Shown: positions 35,572 through 45,025, numbered from the stretch's first letter. The stretch: DNA of 64,000 nt from Candidatus Woesearchaeota archaeon (GCA_018696595.1 JABHQW010000005.1:25721-89720), one strand, 5' to 3'. Notes: generated by a model from the letters alone, not told the origin. Program-made: numbers and translations.

Positions 35572-35652
35572 GTTATAAAACCAACATGCACGGCGCTTTA
35601 GATTTCTTCTAGCGAAGAAATGCGCCTCCATTGGCAATGTAGGTTTTATAAC
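35572..35652. ncRNA. Candidate structured RNA, long nested hairpin
   Basis: GTTATAAAACC (35572-35582) pairs perfectly with GGTTTTATAAC (35642-35652). Inside are ACAT/ATGT, GGCGC (35592-35596)/GCGCC (35622-35626) and TTTCTTC/GAAGAAA, so nearly the whole 81 bases fold into one interrupted stem. On the minus strand the outer stem is followed at once by ACA and three bases, as in H/ACA guides, but the pocket is not classical. It lies between two minus-strand genes. The strand is unresolved. Confidence 0.4.
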
Positions 35653-35667
35653 TAGATGAGCAACTAT

Positions 35668-36294
35668 CTAACCACACTCTTCTTTAACGCTCTTAATAGT
35701 AAACGTGAACTGAACAGACTTAATCGTTGGATGAGTAACAACTTCACTTTTTTCACCAACTAAAACAATAATGTATTGTTCGCTAAGTAATTTCCCTGCA
35801 TTCTTTTTCTTAATCTTTACAGGAACAACAATATCATCAGATTCGGGACAATAATTTGGACCGGAAGCTAAAGCCCATTCTAAAGCGCCAGCAGCAGTAT
35901 AATCTCCTTGTCCTCTGTTTAAAGTAAAAGTTTGACCATCACTTGTTTCAATTACAACAGAATTAAAGTTACATTTCTCTGTACAACCTTCTGTTTTATA
36001 CAGGTTCGCAATCGTCCCACAATCCCCATCAATACAGAAAGTTCCAACTTCACATTCAGCATTAGTTTGACAACCAACAGTTTCTTCTACTTCTGGTTCG
36101 GGTTCTTCAGAAACAACGGGTTCTTCAGTTTCTTCTAAAGTTGTCTCAGGAATAACTTCTTTCACTTCAGAATCAATTCCTAAGGCGTCACCTAATTTTT
36201 CATAACTCTTTTCTTTCACATAATCGTAACTCAAATATCCAGTGGAAAATAGAACAACTAAAATCAACACAATAATAATTAATAACTTTTTCAT
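35668..36294 (-). CDS. Secreted or membrane-anchored cysteine-rich protein
   Basis: 208 residues. MKKLLIIIVLILVVLFSTG is a signal anchor, then a Glu/Pro-rich linker (about 50-75). A small disulfide motif follows: C-x5-C-x5-C-x4-C in CQTNAECEVGTFCIDGDCG, a pattern common in DPANN extracellular proteins. The C-terminal domain has two CxxxC-type cysteines and VPVKIKKKNAGKLLSEQYI. I chose the ATG at 36294, with AGGTG 6 bases upstream, over an in-frame GTG at 36303. It probably faces outside the cell; the function is unknown. Confidence 0.72.
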   Translation of the reverse strand: MKKLLIIIVLILVVLFSTGYLSYDYVKEKSYEKLGDALGIDSEVKEVIPETTLEETEEPVVSEEPEPEVEETVGCQTNAECEVGTFCIDGDCGTIANLYKTEGCTEKCNFNSVVIETSDGQTFTLNRGQGDYTAAGALEWALASGPNYCPESDDIVVPVKIKKKNAGKLLSEQYIIVLVGEKSEVVTHPTIKSVQFTFTIKSVKEECG

Positions 36295-36357
36295 CAATAT
36301 CACCTGAAAATAAAGAAAGTTAATTGGTATATAAAAGTTTTTATGGTACCCTACAAT

Positions 36358-37464
36358 TTATTTCTTATCTTTATGTTTAAAATTGAAGCAACCAACAGTT
36401 CTAACATAACCATTTTTTAACAATGATTCAGTATTCAATTCTTCTGTAGCCCTACCTAAACAAGAAAAACATTTCTTTTCTTCATAGTTCTTGCAGGAAT
36501 CTATACACTTACCAACATAATTATGTCCTCTAATAATCTTTGTAATGTCCTTTTCCCAAATCTCTGCCAAACTTTCCTGCTTAACATTTCCAAGAACGAC
36601 TTGATCAGAAGCCACACAAGGATGTACGCCCCCTTTTTTATCAAGGTACAAATGATGATTAAATCTTGTACAGGGTGGACTTGCTATATAAGTTCCGTGA
36701 GATTCCCATTCATTCCCGTATTCTTCTCTGTCAATCTGACTTAATTTTTCAATAACAGGTTTAGCAATTTTCTCAATAGCATCAAGATTACAAGTTTTTC
36801 CCCTTCCACGAGAAATTGGAGTATCTGCATCAAAAATTAAATTATTATCCCGGGCATATCTAAAAATGTTTGGAAACTCTTTAGAACTTTCTTCTAAAAG
36901 GGTAGTGACTACTCCTAATCTACTTCCGTCATTATATCCTCTGTTAATCATTCTCTTTAGTGCATCATCTCTTCTTGCAGTGTATCCCTTGGAATCAACA
37001 ATTTTGTCCTGGACAGCATTTATTTGGCTATTGTACTTAACCAACAATCTAATGTTTTGGTAATCGTCTAACTGATCTAAGACTTTATCTGTCAGTAAAT
37101 CCCCGGTAGTAAAAATGGTGGTAAAAATATCTTTTGATTTATTGTAACCTAAAATATTGAACAAATCTGTTATATTTCTTTTATGAAATGGTTCTCCAGC
37201 CCCCACAATTCCAATTCTCGTCCCACCAAAAGAAGAGAATTCATCAATCACATCTAAAATTCTTTCAATCGAAACATTATCTGAAGAAGAATCAACCCCA
37301 CCAGACTCAGCAAAGCAATAACCACACTTAAGATGACAGCTCCCTCCAATCTCTAACCAAATTTCATCTAGTCGATCAATTATGCAACCCAAGCCTTCGT
37401 GTGCAGATGTTTTCCAGTTTTTAATAGTTGTTTTGTTACCCATTAGTGAATAATCTAACGACAC
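36358..37464 (-). CDS. Radical SAM protein with SPASM-like C-terminus
   Basis: 368 residues. The radical SAM 4Fe-4S motif is GGSCHLKCGYCFAESGG (C-x3-C-x2-C, near 42). The glycine-rich GIVGAGEPFHKRN follows near 100. The C-terminus has a further set of cysteines: HPCVASDQVVLGN, CIDSCKNYEEKKCFSCLG, as in SPASM/twitch proteins that modify peptides or bind extra clusters. Its substrate is unknown, and no obvious precursor peptide lies beside it. It diverges from the Lrp-type regulator at 37540, which may control it. Confidence 0.87.
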   Translation of the reverse strand: MSLDYSLMGNKTTIKNWKTSAHEGLGCIIDRLDEIWLEIGGSCHLKCGYCFAESGGVDSSSDNVSIERILDVIDEFSSFGGTRIGIVGAGEPFHKRNITDLFNILGYNKSKDIFTTIFTTGDLLTDKVLDQLDDYQNIRLLVKYNSQINAVQDKIVDSKGYTARRDDALKRMINRGYNDGSRLGVVTTLLEESSKEFPNIFRYARDNNLIFDADTPISRGRGKTCNLDAIEKIAKPVIEKLSQIDREEYGNEWESHGTYIASPPCTRFNHHLYLDKKGGVHPCVASDQVVLGNVKQESLAEIWEKDITKIIRGHNYVGKCIDSCKNYEEKKCFSCLGRATEELNTESLLKNGYVRTVGCFNFKHKDKK

Positions 37465-37539
37465 AGTAATTAAACATTTCTATTAAAATATTTAATAAAT
37501 GGAGAAAGTTTTATATAAACTATGCCCTTTTATTAAATA

Positions 37540-38496
37540 ATGACCCTAGATTTGAAAGACAAGAAAATACTTTTTGAATTAGACAAGGATAGTAATGCCA
37601 GTTTCTCAGAGATTGCTAAAAAAGTTCGACTTAGTAAAGAAGTAGTTTTTCATAGAATCAACCGACTTGTAGAAAAGAAAATAATCTTAAAGTTTCATAC
37701 TGTACCAGCAAGCTATCGATTTGGCCTAACTGCTTACAAAGTATATTTAAGATTAAGTGATATTTCAAAAGAAAACTGGGACACATTAGTTAATTATTTA
37801 ATAAAGAACAAAAAAGTTTTTTGGATTGGCACATGTAAAGGCCGGTGGGATTTAATATTTGGAATTTGGGCAAAGACAATTGAAGATTTTTTTACAATTC
37901 ATGATCAAATTTTAGATAAATTTAATAAATATATCCAGGACAAAGAACTTTCTATAAGTCGTGAGAGCTTCCAATATAACAGAAGATGGTTTTATCATGA
38001 CATATTAGACCCAGTAGAATTTAATTTTGGAGAAAAAGAAGAGAAAGTCCAATTAGATGAAAGAAATCAAGAAATATTAAATATCTTGACAGATAATTCA
38101 AGAACAAAATTAATTGAAGTTTCCAAAAAAATTAAACTAAATTCTAAGATGGTAGCTTATAGAATTAAAAGAATGAAGAAAGAAGGAATAATAAAAGGTT
38201 ACAAAATTTTATTAAACCCTTCTTTGATGGGATTTAGTACATGTAAAGCTTTTGTTTTTTTCAAAAATATAAATGAAACTAAAAAGAAAGAATTCATAGA
38301 ATATTGTAAGAGATTACCCAACACAATCAATATCGTGATTACTTTTGCCCCCTGGGATTTGGAAATTATGTTTGAAACTAAAACATATGAGGATTATTTT
38401 AAAATTATGGATGATGTTAAAGAAAGATTCAAAAACATAATTAAAATTTATGATAGTGTTTTAATCAGCTCTGAACCAAAACAAAAATTTTTATGA
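37540..38496 (+). CDS. Lrp/AsnC-type regulator with two tandem modules
   Basis: 318 residues. Two Lrp-like halves: winged helix 1 at about 4-50 (KILFELDKDSNASFSEIAKK), winged helix 2 at about 172-220 (LNILTDNSRTKLIEVSKKI), each followed by an alpha/beta ligand-binding-like segment. Normal Lrp/AsnC proteins are about 150 residues, so this is a fused dimer. The effector is unknown. A TTTATATAAAC box lies about 30 bases before the ATG. It is divergent from the radical SAM gene at 36358, so it may regulate both. Confidence 0.85.
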   Translation: MTLDLKDKKILFELDKDSNASFSEIAKKVRLSKEVVFHRINRLVEKKIILKFHTVPASYRFGLTAYKVYLRLSDISKENWDTLVNYLIKNKKVFWIGTCKGRWDLIFGIWAKTIEDFFTIHDQILDKFNKYIQDKELSISRESFQYNRRWFYHDILDPVEFNFGEKEEKVQLDERNQEILNILTDNSRTKLIEVSKKIKLNSKMVAYRIKRMKKEGIIKGYKILLNPSLMGFSTCKAFVFFKNINETKKKEFIEYCKRLPNTINIVITFAPWDLEIMFETKTYEDYFKIMDDVKERFKNIIKIYDSVLISSEPKQKFL

Positions 38497-38522
38497 AAAA
38501 ATGCTCACAATAAAGGCGCTGC

Positions 38523-41500
38523 TTAAACTTTACTAAACCAAACAGAAAACTTTTCCCACTTAACTTTAAACTCTGCCTGATGTTCATGCTTCCTTACAGA
38601 ATCAGCAATAGAGATCTCCATTTTATCTGCTCCGATTTTCTCTTCAATCTCGGGCTTAAAAGGTTCAAGCATTTCTTTCATTTCCTTGCTAACTTTCAAC
38701 AACAAAACAATTGAATCTAACTTTTCAAGTCCTGCTTTCTTTCTCAGCTGTTGAATATTTCTCATCACTTCACGAGCATATCCTTCAGCATCCAATTCTT
38801 CACTTCTCTCGGTATTCAAATAAACTTGCCCGGACCTAAACTCACTTTCCTGGAAAATATCTGGAACTTCTCTCTCAACAATAATCATATCTTTAGTAAT
38901 CTTAACTTCTTTATCACCAATAGAAAACGTATAAACACTTTCTTTTTCTAAATGTCCAATAATAGTTTCAGGACTATCAATAGTTAACTTAGTAGCAATC
39001 TCTGGAGTTAACTGACCATAAGCCTTACCAATTTTTCCGGGATCACATTTGATTTTAATAGACACACCAGGCAAACTCTCTAAAACATTAATAGATTTAG
39101 TATTAACTTGTTTTTGAATTATGTCCCTCATCTTTTCAACAGCAGCAATCACTTCTTGTTTCTTACTAACAACAACAATTTCTTTAACTGGCCATCTTAA
39201 ACCAAGTTTAGCTTTCTCCCTAGCATTCAAAGCAGATTGAACAATTTGTTTAGAAGCTTCAACTGACTGTTCTAACTCTAAATCAATCTTTTCTTCATTA
39301 ACTGTTGGAAAATTATAATGCATAATGCTTGACTCTTTCAAATTAAACTCTTCCTTGAAATTCTGATAAATTGCTTCAGTAATAAAAGGAGAAATTATGT
39401 TAAATGATTTAATGAATTCCATCAAAACATTAAAGATTGTATAAACTGCAACTTCTTTTTCTTGTTCTTCTCCTAAAGCACATTTATCTCTAACCATTTG
39501 GATATAAGTTCGACTTAATTCTAAAAATAATTCTTCTAATGGAGCAATAGTTTCGTCTAAACGATACTGTTCAAATAATTCTGTTACTTTCTTTAAAGTA
39601 GAATTTAGTTTAGAGAAAATGTATTTCTCTTCGATCCCTAAAACGTTCTCAACAATACTTTTATCAATCTTAACTGGATTAATTTTGTTTTCTTTACACA
39701 AATTAATTAAGAATTTATGAGTGTTCCAAAGGATTAACAAGTGTCTTCCTTTCAAAGCTGCTTCATCCCAACTAAACTTAATATCTTGACCAGCGTTAGT
39801 TTGACACATGTAATATCTTAAAACGTCTGCGCCATGTTTAGTGATCATTTCATTAGGAGAAATAATGTTGCCAATAGATTTACTCATCTTAGTTCCTTCA
39901 ACATCTCTGATCATTCCGTGCATGTAAACATTTTTGTAACAATTCTTATCCATCGCTAATTGTGAACAGATTGATAACATACTAAACCATAACCTAACTT
40001 GTTCAGTTGCTTCCAAAATCAAATCAGCAGGAAAGTTATCAACAAAGTGTTCTTCACTTTGCGGATAATATAAACAATTCCAAGAAGCTGTACCTGCATC
40101 AATCCAAACATCTAAAATGTCAGGAATTCTTTTCATTGTTCCCTTACCACATTTACATTTCCATTTAACTTCATCAATCCAAGGACGATGTAAATCTTCA
40201 GGAATATTTTCTTTACCAACTTTAACTTCAAGCTCTTTAACAGAACCAATAACTTCAATCTCTTTACAATCTTCTTGATCACATTCCCATAACGGAACAG
40301 GAGTTCCCCAATATCTTTGTCGGGTAATAGAATTATCTTTCAAGTTTGAAGTCCAAGCATCAAAACCTTGGGTCTTAGGAACCCAATGAACTTTAGCGTT
40401 CTCTTGAATCATCTCTACTCTAAGATCTTCGATCTTAAAGAACCATTGTTTGGTTGTTTTGAAAATAACAGGTTTATGACATCGCCAACAAGTAGGATAA
40501 TCGTGCTCAACTTTTGTTGTTGCAATTAAGAAACCATCTTTTTCCATATCTTCAATAAACTTTTTATCATCAACTTTAGCAATCCTTCCGGCAAATCTTT
40601 CTCCAATCTCTTTTGGGAATTCTCCTTTCTCAGTAAGATTGTTAAACGCAGGTAAACCATATTCCTTTCCAACAACCTGATCCTCAGGACCACACCCAGG
40701 TGCGCAATGTACTAACCCAGATCCAGCAGTGAAGTCAACATGTTGTTCTGATAAAATAACTGTATGTAATTTAGGATGTTTCTCTTTCATTTCTTTGAAT
40801 TGTGGAATATCCTTTTCCCAAGGATGAACATATTCAGTTCCCAAAAGAGTTTCTCCTTTGAACTCTTCAACAACTGTTAATGCTTTACCAACAACAGATT
40901 GCACAAGTGGACCAACTAAACTTTTCCCGATAACCCAAAGTTCTTCATGATCTTCAAAATCTAATTTAGCTTTTACATAATCCAAATTAGGATTAACCAT
41001 AATTGCAAGATTGAAAGGAATTGTCCAAGGAGTAGTTGTCCAAATAACTAAGAATTCATTTTCTTTACCTTTGATTGGAAATTTTAAGAATACTGAATCT
41101 TCTGTTAATTCTTGATATTCACATTCGTGTTTAGCTAAAGCAGTTTCACAATTACCACACCAAGTCATAGATTTGTCTCCAAGGTATAATCTATCTTTTT
41201 TCCAAGCTTGTTTAACCATCCACCATTCTCCTTCCATATAATTATTGGTTAAAGCCATGTAAGGGTCGTCAAATTTAATTGTACAACCAATTCTTCTGAA
41301 ATCATCATCCATGGTTGCTGCTCTTGCTTTTGCATACTCTTCGCAGAGCTTGATAAATTTACCAACACCAAAACTTTCAATATCTTCTTTAGCTTTAAGA
41401 TCATTTTCTGCCATAACTTTATGAGCAGTAGGTAATCCATGAACATCATAACCATTTCTGTCCCAAACATTGAATCCTTGACTTCTTTTATATCTCAAGG

Positions 41501-41693
41501 CCATATCTTTCAAAGCATAATTCCAAGCATGTCCAAGGTGAATTCTTCCAGAAGTATAAGGTGGGCCTTGTAAGAAGGTAAACTTTTTACCATTTTCATT
41601 TTTATCTTTTAGTTTCTGTAGGATCTTTTGATTCTTCCAGAATTCTAGCATCTCTGGTTCAAGTTCTTTATGATTGTAATTAGGATATTTCAT
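38523..41693 (-). CDS. ileS: Isoleucyl-tRNA synthetase
   Basis: 1056 residues, full length. Class I signatures are GRIHLGHAWN (HIGH, near 50) and KMSKSIGN (near 618). The editing domain has the WTTTPWTIPFNLA block near 230, and two zinc-binding clusters are visible (CGNCETALAKHEC and CWRCHKPV). It is the archaeal/eukaryotic-type enzyme with a long C-terminal anticodon domain. It is encoded alone, and nothing suggests a break. A GTG/TTG start is not needed; the ATG at 41693 follows an AT-rich promoter. Confidence 0.96.
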   Translation of the reverse strand: MKYPNYNHKELEPEMLEFWKNQKILQKLKDKNENGKKFTFLQGPPYTSGRIHLGHAWNYALKDMALRYKRSQGFNVWDRNGYDVHGLPTAHKVMAENDLKAKEDIESFGVGKFIKLCEEYAKARAATMDDDFRRIGCTIKFDDPYMALTNNYMEGEWWMVKQAWKKDRLYLGDKSMTWCGNCETALAKHECEYQELTEDSVFLKFPIKGKENEFLVIWTTTPWTIPFNLAIMVNPNLDYVKAKLDFEDHEELWVIGKSLVGPLVQSVVGKALTVVEEFKGETLLGTEYVHPWEKDIPQFKEMKEKHPKLHTVILSEQHVDFTAGSGLVHCAPGCGPEDQVVGKEYGLPAFNNLTEKGEFPKEIGERFAGRIAKVDDKKFIEDMEKDGFLIATTKVEHDYPTCWRCHKPVIFKTTKQWFFKIEDLRVEMIQENAKVHWVPKTQGFDAWTSNLKDNSITRQRYWGTPVPLWECDQEDCKEIEVIGSVKELEVKVGKENIPEDLHRPWIDEVKWKCKCGKGTMKRIPDILDVWIDAGTASWNCLYYPQSEEHFVDNFPADLILEATEQVRLWFSMLSICSQLAMDKNCYKNVYMHGMIRDVEGTKMSKSIGNIISPNEMITKHGADVLRYYMCQTNAGQDIKFSWDEAALKGRHLLILWNTHKFLINLCKENKINPVKIDKSIVENVLGIEEKYIFSKLNSTLKKVTELFEQYRLDETIAPLEELFLELSRTYIQMVRDKCALGEEQEKEVAVYTIFNVLMEFIKSFNIISPFITEAIYQNFKEEFNLKESSIMHYNFPTVNEEKIDLELEQSVEASKQIVQSALNAREKAKLGLRWPVKEIVVVSKKQEVIAAVEKMRDIIQKQVNTKSINVLESLPGVSIKIKCDPGKIGKAYGQLTPEIATKLTIDSPETIIGHLEKESVYTFSIGDKEVKITKDMIIVEREVPDIFQESEFRSGQVYLNTERSEELDAEGYAREVMRNIQQLRKKAGLEKLDSIVLLLKVSKEMKEMLEPFKPEIEEKIGADKMEISIADSVRKHEHQAEFKVKWEKFSVWFSKV

Positions 41694-41758
41694 ATTAAGA
41701 AGTGAGTGGGGGGTTATTTAAAAATATATTGCTTTTAAAAAAGAAAAAAAGAAAAAAA

Positions 41759-42421
41759 TTAATCCCCCCTCAAAGCACCCAATACTCCCTTCCAGTTTTT
41801 TACAGTAACTTCTGCTCCAGCTTCTCTTTGGTAAAGTGCACTTTCTCCATCAGATAAACGCCATGAAGCCTGTTCAGTCAATGAACCATCTTTCATAAGA
41901 TACATTTCTGGAAAATCTCTGTTATCAAACAAAGCAACTTTAGAGTCATTTATAGTGAATTCTTCTCTGCCATGTTCAGAATCTCTGTTTCGGAAAAGAT
42001 CAAATGTAGCCGCTATAGGACCAGCATGGTGGTTCATATCAGTAAGAATTCCAATTAAAGGTATTCCTTGTTTTGCTGCATATAATGCCATTGCATATCC
42101 CAATGGTTGTTCTTCATGTCTTTGATATTCCCCTTCACGTGTTAAATTTATAATTCCGGGTCCTAGTGGAAACATCATATCTGTCAACACAATGTCATAA
42201 CTCTTGCCAGCAGATTCTTGAGCAATTTCCTTGATTCTGTTAGACTCGGCTCTCTCAATGAAACCACTGCCGGTACGATTCCCAACATAATCTTGACCCA
42301 GATGAGCTAATGCTTCAACCAAATTACTAGCGACAACAATATTATGCTCGCCAAGTAAATCATTTGCTGAATCTTGGTGGATTTTCTTATCCTCTACTAC
42401 TAATATATCTAATTTTTCCAT
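41759..42421 (-). CDS. Receiver-domain-like protein
   Basis: 220 residues. The N-terminus LDILVVEDKKIHQ has the acidic receiver pocket, and YDIVLTDMMFP contains the phosphoacceptor-type Asp; GIPLIGILTDMNHHAG fits the switch strand. A 40-residue insertion separates the second helix from the third strand, and the C-terminal part after about 140 is unusual. No output domain is attached and no histidine kinase adjoins it. A GAGGG Shine-Dalgarno lies before the ATG, preceded by a hairpin and a possible leader peptide (42440-42498). Confidence 0.65.
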   Translation of the reverse strand: MEKLDILVVEDKKIHQDSANDLLGEHNIVVASNLVEALAHLGQDYVGNRTGSGFIERAESNRIKEIAQESAGKSYDIVLTDMMFPLGPGIINLTREGEYQRHEEQPLGYAMALYAAKQGIPLIGILTDMNHHAGPIAATFDLFRNRDSEHGREEFTINDSKVALFDNRDFPEMYLMKDGSLTEQASWRLSDGESALYQREAGAEVTVKNWKGVLGALRGD

Positions 42422-42439
42422 TTTTATTTTCCCTCTTTC

Positions 42440-42461
42440 CTTACTAATCTTTGTTAGTAAG
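42440..42461. promoter_or_regulatory. Inverted repeat in the leader of the receiver-like gene
   Basis: CTTACTAA (42440-42447) and TTAGTAAG (42454-42461) form a perfect 8-bp stem with a 6-base loop. In the minus-strand RNA it overlaps the stop codon of the 42454-42498 mini-gene and ends 18 bases before the receiver-like start codon. It may be an RNA switch or an operator. Confidence 0.4.
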
Positions 42462-42498
42462 TGAGTTTGTCATAACATAGTAGTAACGCAGGAAACAT
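42454..42498 (-). CDS. Possible leader peptide, 14 residues
   Basis: MFPALLLCYDKLTY. A very strong GGAGGAGGTG Shine-Dalgarno lies 8 bases before the ATG at 42498, far better than that of most genes here. The stop sits in the 3' arm of the hairpin (42454-42461). Upstream, ATTTAAAT-type sequence near 42537-42548 could be the promoter. Translation of the leader would disturb the hairpin and so affect the downstream gene. It is too short to be certain. Confidence 0.3.
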   Translation of the reverse strand: MFPALLLCYDKLTY

Positions 42499-42568
42499 AT
42501 AAGCACCACCTCCTCCCCAGTGGGCACTAATAGAAAGATTTAAATAAAATAACTCCCAAATAAAGAAT

Positions 42569-43321
42569 ATGTATGAAGAATTACTTGCTGAGATTGGCTT
42601 AACAAAATCAGAGATAGCAGTTTACTTTGCTTTATTAGAAATTGGTTCTTCAACAACAGGACCAATAATTAAGAAAGCAGGAATTGCCTCAGGCAAAGCT
42701 TATTTGATTTTAGATAAACTGATACTAAAAGGATTAGTTACCCACGTAATCAAGTCAGGAACTAAATATTACCAAGCAAAAGACCCAGAACAGTTGCTTG
42801 ACTATATGGATGAGAAAGAAAAGAGCTTAATAAAGAAAAAAGAGAAACTTAAGAAAATCATCCCAGTTCTTAAAGCCCAGTATGAAGAACAAAAATACAA
42901 ACCGATAGCAGAAGTTTACGAAGGAGTTAAAGGATTCAAAACATTTTATGAATCAGCATTGAAAGAACTAAAGAAAGGAGACACAATCTATATCATGGGC
43001 GTTCCAAAAAAAGCCAATGAAAAGTTCGAGGGTTATTTAGTTGAATGGAACAAAAGAAGAATTCAAAAAAATATCAAGATGAAAATCATCTACAACCACG
43101 ATTGTAAAGAAGATGGTGTGAAAAGAGAAAAGATGAAATATACCGAAGTTCGTTATATGAACCAAGAATTAGAAACTCCTGCATGGATCGATATTTTTAA
43201 AGATTATGTAGTCACTATTAATGTTCATGGCACCCCTGTTTGTTTTCTTATAAAAAATAAAGAATCATCAGATTCATACAAAAAACATTTTGATATTTTA
43301 TGGAAGCAAAGTAAAAAATAA
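42569..43321 (+). CDS. TrmB-family transcription regulator
   Basis: 250 residues. The N-terminal winged helix (about 1-75) begins LLAEIGLTKSEIAVYFALLE, typical of TrmB; a coiled-coil connector KEKSLIKKKEKLKKI follows; the C-terminal half (about 110-250) is the TrmB effector domain, without the sugar-binding extension. TrmB proteins sense sugars or other metabolites. A paralogue lies at 59631. A TTTAAATAAAA box lies about 28 bases upstream of the ATG. The target genes are not evident; it diverges from the receiver-like gene. Confidence 0.87.
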   Translation: MYEELLAEIGLTKSEIAVYFALLEIGSSTTGPIIKKAGIASGKAYLILDKLILKGLVTHVIKSGTKYYQAKDPEQLLDYMDEKEKSLIKKKEKLKKIIPVLKAQYEEQKYKPIAEVYEGVKGFKTFYESALKELKKGDTIYIMGVPKKANEKFEGYLVEWNKRRIQKNIKMKIIYNHDCKEDGVKREKMKYTEVRYMNQELETPAWIDIFKDYVVTINVHGTPVCFLIKNKESSDSYKKHFDILWKQSKK

Positions 43322-43344
43322 AAAGTTATTTAAGGTTGATATCC

Positions 43345-44751
43345 TCAATTATCTTCCCCTGGAAATGCGTCACCAACAAATTTTTCAAGCGTTTCTCTTT
43401 TACTTGGTTGACGAAGTTTTTCTAAAGCCTTTCCTGAAAGTTGTCGAGCTCTTTCTCCAGTAATTCGGAAAGGATGACCCATTTCTTTCCAACCATCTGC
43501 TTCTAATTCACCAAACCCAAACTTCATTCTCAAAATCTTTTCTTCTCTGGCTGTTAATGTAGCTAATACTCTTCTTAAACCCTCTCGTAAACGAACTGTG
43601 TAATTAAAATCTGCAGGGTCTGTTGCTTTTTTATCCTGAATAAAAGCACTAAAAGGAACATATTCCCCTCCAAATTCAATCGATTCTTCTAAAGAGAAAG
43701 TATCCTGATATGCTTTCAAACAAACTTTAAGTTTCTTCATTCTATCAGGAATATTTTTTGCAATCTCTTCTTCAGTAGGGCCTCTTTCAATGCCTTTATT
43801 CCTAAAGCCTTCTTTGATTTTTCTTAAGACTACTTGTCTAGCAGTAATGGGTAAAACTTCATCCTGAGTTGGTTCTCTACCTAACTGATGCATTAATTTT
43901 ATTGAATTAACATAATGACTATGAAGTGTTTCGGCTACATAAACGGGAACTTTTATAGTTTTCCCATATTCAGCTAACGCCCTAGTTATAGATTGTTTAA
44001 TCCAATATATCGCATAAGTAGAAAATTTAATTCCTTTCCGATAATCGAACTTATCAACTGCTTTTATTAAACCAAGGTTACCTTCTTGAATTAAATCTAA
44101 ATAATCTAATCCGTGATCCACAAAATGTTTAGCTTTATTCATGACCAATCTTAAGTTTGATTTAACAAACTCATTATGATAATTTCTAATCATTTTCAAG
44201 TTACTTTCTAATCTCAATTGCAAATCTTCAAGTTTTTCTAAGTAAGAAGGTTCAATTTCAGATTCTGAAGAATCATTAATTTCTTTTTCAATCCGTTGAG
44301 ATAAACTCTCTCCAGCAAACCTAATTAATCCCCGATTAGAAACTCTCTTTTTTTTTACACGATATTCAGGAGGGATTTCTTTTAGTTTAATATCGTAAAA
44401 ATATAATTTCTCAAAATAAGAATCCATTAAACTGTCTCTTTCTTCATCATCCAAACAATCAACTAATTCAGTTTCTAATCGAGAAATAAAATAGCCTAAA
44501 TCTTTACGTTCGCATTTTTTTGCTTGTTTAACAAGAAAATCAAGATCTGAAGATGCATCTAAATACAAATCGTAAGGTTGATATTCACAAATCGCTAAAA
44601 AAACTTCTTGAGAGTGATATTCTATTTCAGAAGCCAAATCTTTCTCATTAGAAAAATCACCCAATAGACTGGTTTTGGATTTAACTTCAGCCATATAAAT
44701 AGCGGTTGAACTCTTCCTACCATTATCACCACCAGAACCAGAATTACCCAT
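43345..44751 (-). CDS. Sigma-70 family protein 1 (bacterial-type sigma factor)
   Basis: 468 residues. The C-terminal 290 residues hold sigma-70 regions 2 to 4: NLRLVMNKAKHF, DLIQEGNLGLIKAVDKFDYR and IKFSTYAIYWIKQSITRAL (region 2), AEYGKTIKVPVYV (region 3), then LTAREEKILRMKFGFG and RITGERARQLSGKALEKLR (region 4). The 150-residue N-terminus is unrelated to region 1. Archaea use TBP/TFB, so sigma factors are exceptional; DPANN sigma homologues have been reported before. Whether it binds RNA polymerase is unknown. A second sigma gene is at 48223. Confidence 0.9.
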   Translation of the reverse strand: MGNSGSGGDNGRKSSTAIYMAEVKSKTSLLGDFSNEKDLASEIEYHSQEVFLAICEYQPYDLYLDASSDLDFLVKQAKKCERKDLGYFISRLETELVDCLDDEERDSLMDSYFEKLYFYDIKLKEIPPEYRVKKKRVSNRGLIRFAGESLSQRIEKEINDSSESEIEPSYLEKLEDLQLRLESNLKMIRNYHNEFVKSNLRLVMNKAKHFVDHGLDYLDLIQEGNLGLIKAVDKFDYRKGIKFSTYAIYWIKQSITRALAEYGKTIKVPVYVAETLHSHYVNSIKLMHQLGREPTQDEVLPITARQVVLRKIKEGFRNKGIERGPTEEEIAKNIPDRMKKLKVCLKAYQDTFSLEESIEFGGEYVPFSAFIQDKKATDPADFNYTVRLREGLRRVLATLTAREEKILRMKFGFGELEADGWKEMGHPFRITGERARQLSGKALEKLRQPSKRETLEKFVGDAFPGEDN

Positions 44752-44797
44752 TATTATTACTAAATAAAAAGAAAATATAAAAACCTATCTTAAAAAA

Positions 44798-45025
44798 TCA
44801 TTCAAAATCCAAATTTTCTAAATCTTCGAAATCTGCAGTTAAATCATCTTCTAAAGATTCAAGATCTTCAATTTCGTTTAAAGCTTCTGAGATTTCTGCT
44901 TCTTCTGAACTAGCTGGTTCTTCAGTTGCTGTTTCAGTAGAATCTTCTAAAGTGTCTTCCATTGGTTGACAAGCAACTAAGAAAACTAGACTAATTATAA
45001 GCATTATTGATAATATTCGTTTCAT
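44798..45025 (-). CDS. Small acidic lipoprotein
   Basis: 75 residues. MKRILSIMLIISLVFLVACQ is a signal peptide with a lipobox-like LVAC; the cysteine would be residue 19. The mature part is almost entirely Glu/Asp/Thr/Ser and contains no folded domain. I chose the ATG at 45025, with GAGGTG 6 bases upstream, instead of GTG 45034. It sits between the two exported-protein and sigma genes and resembles acidic surface lipoproteins of archaea. No function is inferred. Confidence 0.75.
   Translation of the reverse strand: MKRILSIMLIISLVFLVACQPMEDTLEDSTETATEEPASSEEAEISEALNEIEDLESLEDDLTADFEDLENLDFE

Noticed and set aside
42505..42520. Sequence CACCACCTCCTCCCC looks like the 3' end of 16S rRNA
   Set aside because: No rRNA surrounds it; on the other strand it is simply a strong Shine-Dalgarno for a mini-frame.
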